Source: JAFARZ01 sp035651595 (lineage in GTDB: Bacteria; Actinomycetota; Actinomycetes; Streptosporangiales; Streptosporangiaceae). From it: DNA of 11,532 nt. The stretch covers positions 1-11,532 of the forward strand of contig DASRFJ010000267.1 of assembly GCA_035651595.1 (NCBI GenBank). Reading direction: 5' to 3'. Of the stretch, positions 7,226 to 11,532 are shown piece after piece (positions within the stretch are counted from its first letter, which is position 1; each line of letters starts with the position of its first letter). Under the pieces are notes generated by a model, which worked only from the letters and a program-made list of their open reading frames with translations, did not search any database and had not been told where the DNA came from. The translations under genes were made by a program, and so were the position numbers.

Positions 7226-7520
7226 GATTCCTCCCACAGATACCAACCACCCAGATGACAGGCTTAGTCCTTACTGTCCTTGCCAGATGGATGATCCCTG
7301 TCATCAGAGCCGTCGGAATATTTGGCGCCATCTGGTTTATACCCGCTTATGAGTGGTACAACCAGATCGAAGTTCCAAACGTTGGGATGGCTAGGATGGC
7401 AGGGTGTGTGGGGTTCATCCTAGCAGCAGGGCTGCTAGGGTATGCAAGGATCTCCGGTATCACCCTGATAACTAGGCCAGGCCAGTCATGCCCAACGAGA
7501 CGATGATCGTGGAGGCTAGC
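7226..7520. promoter_or_regulatory. Divergent regulatory region, copy 1
   Basis: This is a gene-free stretch of about 53% G+C between regulator 1 and microprotein 1. GGTTTATACC at 7334-7343 contains GTTTATAC, a match to the HutC-type operator GTnTAnAC. An inverted repeat GATGACAGG/CCTGTCATC lies at 7254-7262 and 7297-7305. CTAGGATG at 7391-7398 faces CATCCTAG at 7416-7423. A perfect hairpin CCTAGCAGC-agg-GCTGCTAGG spans 7419-7439. TCCTT occurs at 7268-7272 and 7277-7281 (followed by G), and CCAAACGTTGGGAT at 7375-7388; both patterns recur in the second divergent region. Which of these is an operator and which a promoter is not settled. A possible reading frame across it lacks a ribosome binding site. 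Confidence 0.55.
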
Positions 7521-7703
7521 ATGGCCGGCGCCGCAGTACTCGCAGTTATCTCGTTCCTCGGCATGCTGGCAGCGCTTGCCGCCATCGGCTACATCTCGGT
7601 CGGGATCAAGCGCGAGGACCGGCGTGCGCGGCGCGGCGGGCCGGCCAGGATCTCCCGGGCGTCCCAGGTCGCTCGCCAGGCAACCGGCTGCCGCTGGGCC
7701 TGA
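7521..7703 (+). CDS. Single-span membrane microprotein, copy 1
   Basis: This 60-residue protein starts at ATG 7521, five bases after GGAGG at 7511-7515. Upstream in-frame ATGs at 7488 and 7503 lack a site, and microprotein 2 uses the same GGAGG-five bases-ATG layout. Residues 3-28 are a hydrophobic helix (AVLAVISFLGMLAALAAIGYISV), followed directly by GIKREDRRARRGG, a basic juxtamembrane segment that by the positive-inside rule should face the cytoplasm. The tail is short and Arg-rich. Microproteins at 8830 and 9036 share the plan. The function is unknown. Divergence from a GntR regulator suggests control by it, or a role in tethering or signalling to it. Confidence 0.8.
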   Translation: MAGAAVLAVISFLGMLAALAAIGYISVGIKREDRRARRGGPARISRASQVARQATGCRWA

Positions 7704-7723
7704 TGCCCCTGACGCGGGGGCAA

Positions 7724-7755
7724 CGTGGCGCGAAGTCCGGGGCCTTCGCGCCACG
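7724..7755. terminator. Convergent hairpin terminator
   Basis: CGTGGCGCGAAG at 7724-7735 and CTTCGCGCCACG at 7744-7755 form a perfect 12-base-pair stem with an eight-base loop. It lies 20 bases after the microprotein 1 stop and 17 bases beyond the regulator 2 stop, so it can end both convergent transcripts. There is no T-run, as is common for terminators of GC-rich actinomycetes. Confidence 0.75.
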
Positions 7756-7758
7756 CTG

Positions 7759-7794
7759 GCCGTTGTCGCAGGTCACGCCGTTGTCGCAGGTAAC
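7759..7794. repeat. 18-base tandem duplication over the regulator 2 stop codon
   Basis: GCCGTTGTCGCAGGTCAC (7759-7776) is followed directly by GCCGTTGTCGCAGGTAAC (7777-7794), identical at 17 of 18 positions. The second unit is the last coding part of regulator 2; the stop TGA (complement of 7773-7775) falls in the first unit exactly where the other unit has a TTA leucine codon. The difference of one base therefore decides where the protein ends. Confidence 0.8.
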
Positions 7795-8597
7795 GGCCGT
7801 GCGGCAGCGGCCCGGGCGGCGGGGACCTCGCCCGAGTTGATGACCAGTTGATTGCGGTCCGCGGGCAGTGCGGTAAACGCCACCCGGAACGGCACCGGGC
7901 CCTGCTCGCTGGCCTGATAGCCGGTTCGCATCAGCGAGATCACCGGGACCCGGCCGTCGTCGGGCAGCCGGAAGAACCTGATTTCGTTCTCGTCGGGGGT
8001 GCGGACCAAGATCCGGTCCCGGTAACCGACCTGAGTCAGGCCGAGCGTTTCCTCGAGGTAGGCAACCGAGCCATGCGGGATGTCCTTGGCCTCCAAGAGC
8101 TGGTAGGCACCCCGCTGGACGAACTCCATGGGATAGAAAATGGTCTGCAATGACCACGGCGTGCCGTCGATGAAGCGCTCCCAGTGCCTGCTGACCACCT
8201 GTGTTCCCTCGGGTACCCGCAGCCTGGTGGCAAGGTTGCCGGTGGCCGCCAGGAGCTCGACCCGCGGGCCGGAGCGGGATGGCACCCGGCCTCGCTCTCG
8301 CACTTCGGCCATGGCGGCCTCGCCCTCGCCGCCGCCCAGCCCGGTTTCCGGATCCGCGGACAAGGTGGTGACGAACGGCGTGATGCGCTCCACCACGAAC
8401 GTGCCCTGGCCGGCCCTGGACTCTACCAGGCCGTTCGTCGCCAGCCACTTGATCGCGTCGCGGATCGTGTTGCGCGACGCGTCGTATGCCTCGCGCAGCT
8501 CAAGCTCGGTGGGCAGCTGCTCGCCCGGCGACAGGTCTCCGGCCTGGATGCGCTGACGGAGGTCATGGGCAATCCGCCGGTACATGGGTACAGTCAC
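7773..8597 (-). CDS. GntR-family regulator with UTRA domain (HutC type), copy 2
   Basis: This 274-residue paralog of the regulator at 6431-7225 is clearly alike along its whole length, including LPTELELR, ASRNTIRDAIK, GQGTFVV, PFVTTL, TPWSLQT, QVGYRD and PADRNQ segments. It has the N-terminal winged helix (about residues 5-70) and the C-terminal UTRA ligand domain. I chose GTG 8597: it aligns with the other regulator's ATG, GGGAAG lies just upstream, and a TATGAT at 8608-8613 reads as its -10 element, covering the ATG pair (8612, 8609) that an ORF caller would take. The small gap from this -10 to the GTG implies a very short or absent leader. It diverges from the second microprotein pair. The C-terminus is Ala/Pro-rich and altered by a tandem duplication. 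Confidence 0.93.
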   Translation of the reverse strand: MTVPMYRRIAHDLRQRIQAGDLSPGEQLPTELELREAYDASRNTIRDAIKWLATNGLVESRAGQGTFVVERITPFVTTLSADPETGLGGGEGEAAMAEVRERGRVPSRSGPRVELLAATGNLATRLRVPEGTQVVSRHWERFIDGTPWSLQTIFYPMEFVQRGAYQLLEAKDIPHGSVAYLEETLGLTQVGYRDRILVRTPDENEIRFFRLPDDGRVPVISLMRTGYQASEQGPVPFRVAFTALPADRNQLVINSGEVPAARAAAARPLPATTA

Positions 8598-8829
8598 GGT
8601 TCTTCCCATCATACCACTTATCCCAACAAGCCAGTCTAACCGACCTAAAGGAATGATCCTTCATATCCTTGTTAGCAGAATGTACCGCATGATCCAGGTT
8701 TAGTTAGGCCGGATGGGGTAACATCCTAGCTGTACCAAACATAGGGATAACCTGTATGAGCTGGCCAGTTCCAGCCATACAGGCGGGCCGGAGGTCCGGA
8801 GTGCCCCGGCCGGATGGCGGGAGGCCATC
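8598..8829. promoter_or_regulatory. Divergent regulatory region and structured leader, copy 2
   Basis: This is the most AT-rich DNA in the window: 67 of 150 bases are G or C across 8611-8760. TATGAT (8608-8613, - strand) is the likely -10 of regulator 2. AAGGA-ATGA-TCCTT (8648-8661) is an inverted repeat. TCCTT at 8657-8661 and 8666-8670 (followed by G), CATCCTAG at 8722-8729, and CCAAACATAGGGAT at 8735-8748 recur from the other divergent region. TGTACC occurs at 8681-8686 and 8731-8736. Closer to microprotein 2, CCTGTATG-a-GCTGG (8751-8764) pairs with CCAGC-CATACAGG (8771-8783) around a six-base loop, and GGCCGG (8786-8791) can pair with CCGGCC (8806-8811). The ribosome binding site GGGAGG is at 8819-8824. 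Confidence 0.55.
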
Positions 8830-9039
8830 ATGAGCGGTGGCGTGGCGGCGGAGGTGATCGCGCTCCTCGCGGTCTTCCTGGGCGGGGTGGCCCTCGGGTT
8901 CCTGGTGATCGTGTCGCGGTCCATCAAGCGTGAGGACAAGCGGCACTCGATCAAGACGACGGCGCCCGACGCCGCCGCCCGCGGTACAAGATTCGTGACC
9001 GGCGTCGGGAGCCGGGACTACCCGGAGCATTCGCCATGA
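8830..9039 (+). CDS. Single-span membrane microprotein, copy 2
   Basis: This 69-residue protein has an ATG at 8830 placed five bases after GGGAGG. A hydrophobic helix occupies about residues 5-29 (VAAEVIALLAVFLGGVALGFLVIV), followed by SRSIKREDKRHS, nearly the juxtamembrane motif of microprotein 1 (IKREDRR). The tail is hydrophilic, with no Cys and no enzyme motif. Its stop overlaps the start of the next ORF by ATGA. The protein is predicted to sit in the cytoplasmic membrane with a cytoplasmic C-terminus. The function is unknown. Its pairing with a GntR/UTRA regulator repeats the arrangement at 6431-7703. Confidence 0.85.
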   Translation: MSGGVAAEVIALLAVFLGGVALGFLVIVSRSIKREDKRHSIKTTAPDAAARGTRFVTGVGSRDYPEHSP

Positions 9040-9326
9040 GCCCAGGGGACATCGTCGCGCTGATCGTCGGCCTGTTCTTCGCCGTCGGGGTCATCGTGGG
9101 GATCATCGCGGTGATCGCGCTGTCCGCGATCCGCCGCGACAGAGCGCTCTCGGCCAGGGGATCCGACCCGTCCGTCCTCCGCGAAGCCGACGAGGCGGGC
9201 TACCACACGGGGGCGTCCGGCGTGGCTGGCCACTGGGACGGGATAACGACGGACGGCCCAGCCTCAACTGACCGCTCGCGCTGGCCGGGCGACACCGACG
9301 GAGGCTCGCCCGGCGGAACGTCCTAA
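9036..9326 (+). CDS. Single-span membrane microprotein, copy 3
   Basis: This 96-residue protein starts at ATG 9036, overlapping the previous stop (ATGA), so it is translationally coupled. Residues 5-30 are a strongly hydrophobic helix (IVALIVGLFFAVGVIVGIIAVIAL), followed by SAIRRDRALSAR, a looser version of the IKRED motif of the other two. The C-terminal 55 residues are polar, rich in Gly, Ser, Asp and Thr, and probably disordered. The function is unknown. It may be a diverged duplicate acting with microprotein 2 as a heteromer. Its TAA stop at 9324-9326 is also the first half of a possible -10 element for the next gene. Confidence 0.8.
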   Translation: MSPGDIVALIVGLFFAVGVIVGIIAVIALSAIRRDRALSARGSDPSVLREADEAGYHTGASGVAGHWDGITTDGPASTDRSRWPGDTDGGSPGGTS

Positions 9327-9336
9327 GCTCGCCCCT
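9324..9336 (+). promoter_or_regulatory. Possible -10 element for the methionine-synthase-like gene
   Basis: TAAGCT at 9324-9329 fits TAnnnT and ends seven bases before GTG 9337. No ribosome binding site is present before this GTG. Together these suggest a leaderless transcript, as proposed for mnmA. No convincing -35 is seen. Confidence 0.35.
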
Positions 9337-9384
9337 GTGGCAAACACTGTGGCAAACACTGTGGCAAACGCTGTGGCGAACACC
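9337..9384 (+). repeat. Four 12-base tandem repeats, each with a GTG start codon
   Basis: The units GTGGCAAACACT, GTGGCAAACACT, GTGGCAAACGCT and GTGGCGAACACC run head to tail. The unit length keeps the frame and each unit supplies an in-frame GTG (9337, 9349, 9361, 9373). Translated, they read as repeats of M/V-A-N-T/A. The first two are identical and later units diverge, consistent with slippage expansion. Confidence 0.9.
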
Positions 9385-10410
9385 TTCCCCTGGCCGTCAG
9401 GCAGTGCGTCAGGCATCGGCTCCATGCCGGGCACGGACCCGGCGGAGGCGATGCGAATCGTGGCCGGCGAGCTGCCGTCCTTCCCCCATCTGCCGGAGCT
9501 GCCAGACCGCGGCCCAGGGGCCGACCTGACCGGCCGGACCGCGGCGCTGCTCGTGGATATGCCGGCCGAGGTAACCGTGCGCGGCTGGCGGCTGGCCGAG
9601 CGCCCCGGCCGGGACATGACACGAGCCAAGGCGATGCTCTCCGCCGACCTGGACGTGCTGGAAGAGGTGCTCCAGGGATACGCCGGCCCGGTCAAGATCC
9701 AGGTGTGCGGTCCGTGGACGCTGGCCGCGACGCTGGAGCTGACCAGGCGGATGGACGCCGCGCTCGCCGACCCTGGCGCGGTGCAGGACCTGGCCGCCTC
9801 GCTTGCCGAGGGCGCCGCCGCGCACGCGCGTGCAGTTGCCAGACGAGTCCCGAAAGCACGCGTGCTCGTCCAGTTCGACGAGCCCGCGCTGGCCAGAGTC
9901 GCGCACGGCGCGGTGCCCACCGCGAGCGGGATCTCGCGGCTTCCCGCCGTTGCGGAGGAGACGCTCAGGGAGCGTCTGGCCACCGTGCTCTCAAATAATC
10001 CCGGATACACGATCGTGCACTGCTGTGATACCGCGATGCCGTTCGGAATAATAAGGGGAGCAGGGGCCAGTGCCGTTTCATTCGACCTCAGCCAGCTACG
10101 GCGCGGGGAAGAAGACGCGGTGGGTGAAGCAGCGGAGGCAGGGATGGGGCTGCTGGTCGGCGCGGTGCCGCCGGTGCACGGCGAGGACGGGGTGACGGCG
10201 CAGGCTGGCGGCATCGAGGCGGCCAGGCGGGTGACCCGGCTGTGGCGCGGGCTCGGGCTGCCGCCCGACGTCAGCCAGGTCGTGGTGACGCCCGGCTGCG
10301 GGCTGGCGGGCGCGACGCCGGGCTGGGCGCGCGCCGCGCTGGCGCGGTGCCGGGAGGCCGCCGCGATCCTGCCGGAAATGATCGCCGAGACGGAGGACGA
10401 CCGCGGGTGA
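9337..10410 (+). CDS. Cobalamin-independent methionine synthase-like protein (C-terminal-domain type)
   Basis: This protein of up to 357 residues corresponds to the catalytic C-terminal barrel of MetE without the N-terminal half. Visible, numbered from GTG 9337, are GIGSMPGTDP near 26-35, FDEPAL at 180-185, zinc ligands H228 and C230 in VHCCDT, and Cys321 in TPGCGL, matching the MetE pattern of His-x-Cys and a distal NPDCGL-like Cys. Members of this actinobacterial family sit next to ligA. They may transfer a methyl group to a thiol, but the natural methyl donor is uncertain, and methionine synthesis is not proven for them. Homologs as I know them begin near the fourth repeat (GTG 9373, MANTFPWPSGS), so the first three repeat units are probably an expansion. 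The stop overlaps the ligA GTG. Confidence 0.87.
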   Translation: MANTVANTVANAVANTFPWPSGSASGIGSMPGTDPAEAMRIVAGELPSFPHLPELPDRGPGADLTGRTAALLVDMPAEVTVRGWRLAERPGRDMTRAKAMLSADLDVLEEVLQGYAGPVKIQVCGPWTLAATLELTRRMDAALADPGAVQDLAASLAEGAAAHARAVARRVPKARVLVQFDEPALARVAHGAVPTASGISRLPAVAEETLRERLATVLSNNPGYTIVHCCDTAMPFGIIRGAGASAVSFDLSQLRRGEEDAVGEAAEAGMGLLVGAVPPVHGEDGVTAQAGGIEAARRVTRLWRGLGLPPDVSQVVVTPGCGLAGATPGWARAALARCREAAAILPEMIAETEDDRG

Positions 10411-11532
10411 CGGTACAAGACGAGAATGGCGTGCCGACGCAGGCGCGCGCCCGGCATGCCGAGCTGAGCGAGCAGATCAACGAGGCGGACTACCGCTACT
10501 ACATCCTCGACTCGCCGACGATCTCGGACATCGACTACGACACCAAGATGCGCGAGCTGCGCGCGCTCGAGGAGAGCCACCCGGAGCTGCGCACTCCGGA
10601 TTCCCCGACGCAGCAGGTGCACGGCGCGATTTCCTCGCTGTTCGCCCCGGTGGAGCACCTGGAGCGGCTGCTCAGCCTGGACAACGTGTTCTCCGAGGAG
10701 GACCTGGGCGGCTGGGCCGACCGGGCCACGCGACTCGGCGGCGGCGGACCGTACCTGTGCGAGCTGAAGATCGACGGGCTGGCGATCGACCTGGTGTACC
10801 GGAACGGCGCGCTGGTCAAGGCCGCGACCCGCGGTGACGGGCGCACCGGCGAGGACGTCACGGCCAACATCAAGACGATCGACTCGATACCGCACCGCCT
10901 GTCCGGCGCGGGGTACCCGAAAGTGCTCGAGGTGCGGGGCGAAGTCTTCCTGCCGGTCAAAGCGTTCGAGAAGCTGAACGAGTCGCTGCTCGACGCCGGC
11001 AAGGCGGCGTTCGCGAACCCGCGCAACTCCGCGGCCGGCTCGCTGCGGCAGAAGGACCCGAAGATCACCGCCTCGCGTCCGCTCGACGCGATCCTGCACG
11101 GCATCGGGCATGTCGAGGATCTCGGCGAACCCCCGCAGACCCAGTCCGGCTGGTACGAGCGGCTGCGCGAGTGGGGCCTGCCGGTCAGCACGCTGTACAA
11201 GGTCGTGCCCGATATCGACGGGGCGCGCGACTACATCCGCTTCTACGCCGAACACCGGCATGACCCGCCCTATGAGATCGATGGCGTCGTCGTCAAGGTC
11301 GACCAGGTCGCGCTCCAGCGCCAGCTCGGGTCGACCAGCCGCGCGCCCCGGTGGGCGATCGCGTACAAGTACCCGCCCGAGGAGGTCAACACCCGGCTGC
11401 TGGACATCCAGGTGAACGTGGGCCGGACCGGCCGGGTGACCCCGTTCGCGGTGATGCAGCCGGTGGTGGTCAGCGGTTCCACGGTGGACCGGGCCACCCT
11501 GCACAACGCCGACGAAGTGGCCCGCAAGGGCG
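10407..11532 (+). CDS. ligA: NAD-dependent DNA ligase LigA, N-terminal part
   Basis: The frame opens at GTG 10407, overlapping the preceding stop as GTGA, and runs past the window end (375 codons visible of about 700). The N-terminal Ia domain that binds NMN shows YRYYILDSPTISDIDYD (29-45). Next is the adenylation domain with the AMP-accepting lysine K121 in CELKIDGLAI, then TRGDGRTGEDVT, an LEVRGEVFL segment and NPRNSAAGSLRQ. The last residues (EEVNTRLLDIQVNVGRTG and on) enter the OB fold. The zinc finger, HhH and BRCT domains lie beyond the window. LigA seals nicks during replication and repair. The overlap suggests co-translation with the methionine-synthase-like gene. Confidence 0.97.
   Translation, partial: MTVQDENGVPTQARARHAELSEQINEADYRYYILDSPTISDIDYDTKMRELRALEESHPELRTPDSPTQQVHGAISSLFAPVEHLERLLSLDNVFSEEDLGGWADRATRLGGGGPYLCELKIDGLAIDLVYRNGALVKAATRGDGRTGEDVTANIKTIDSIPHRLSGAGYPKVLEVRGEVFLPVKAFEKLNESLLDAGKAAFANPRNSAAGSLRQKDPKITASRPLDAILHGIGHVEDLGEPPQTQSGWYERLREWGLPVSTLYKVVPDIDGARDYIRFYAEHRHDPPYEIDGVVVKVDQVALQRQLGSTSRAPRWAIAYKYPPEEVNTRLLDIQVNVGRTGRVTPFAVMQPVVVSGSTVDRATLHNADEVARKG

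Noticed and set aside
7255..7506. 83-codon + strand frame with hydrophobic stretches
   Set aside because: It crosses the divergent regulatory region, has no ribosome binding site, and contains the operator-like palindromes; microprotein 1 in another frame has a strong start.
9264..11504. 746-codon open frame on the - strand
   Set aside because: It is antisense to the methionine-synthase-like gene and ligA, both firmly identified. Length is a by-product of high G+C, with low-complexity Ser/Arg/Pro sequence.

Overview
The window is GC-rich DNA (about 70% G+C in the coding regions) from an actinomycete. It carries the actinobacterial housekeeping order etfB - etfA - cysteine desulfurase - mnmA - short methionine-synthase-like protein - ligA. 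Comparable order is known around fixA/fixB-iscS-trmU-ligA in mycobacteria and in Streptomyces. Genus cannot be fixed from sequence alone; a filamentous actinomycete (for example Streptosporangiales-like) is my guess.

Left part (1-3799, all +): the 3' end of etfB, complete etfA, a class I NifS/IscS-like cysteine desulfurase, and mnmA. The desulfurase supplies persulfide sulfur and MnmA uses it for tRNA 2-thiouridine. A long near-identical palindrome sits on each side of mnmA (about 2483-2541 and 3893-3950).

Middle part (about 3960-9330): an accessory insert between mnmA and the methionine-synthase-like gene. Its first half reads on the - strand, from high to low coordinate: a GntR/UTRA regulator, an MFS exporter, a very short ORF of 21 codons with a perfect ribosome binding site (4786-4851), and a 2-oxoglutarate/Fe(II) oxygenase. 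The aromatic-rich 21-residue peptide next to an oxygenase and an exporter looks like a minimal ribosomal peptide (RiPP) pathway and is the best candidate for an undescribed system. Its second half is two copies of one layout: a - strand GntR/UTRA regulator diverging from + strand single-span membrane microproteins with a basic IKRED-type motif just after the membrane helix. Copy 1 is 6431-7703; copy 2 is 7773-9326 and has two microproteins. The two divergent intergenic regions are AT-richer (about 53% and 45% G+C) and share short sequence motifs. A 12-bp-stem hairpin closes the convergent junction between the copies.

Right part (9337-end, +): a methionine-synthase-like protein whose start is a fourfold 12-bp tandem repeat with an in-frame GTG in each unit, then ligA, overlapping by GTGA and cut by the window end.
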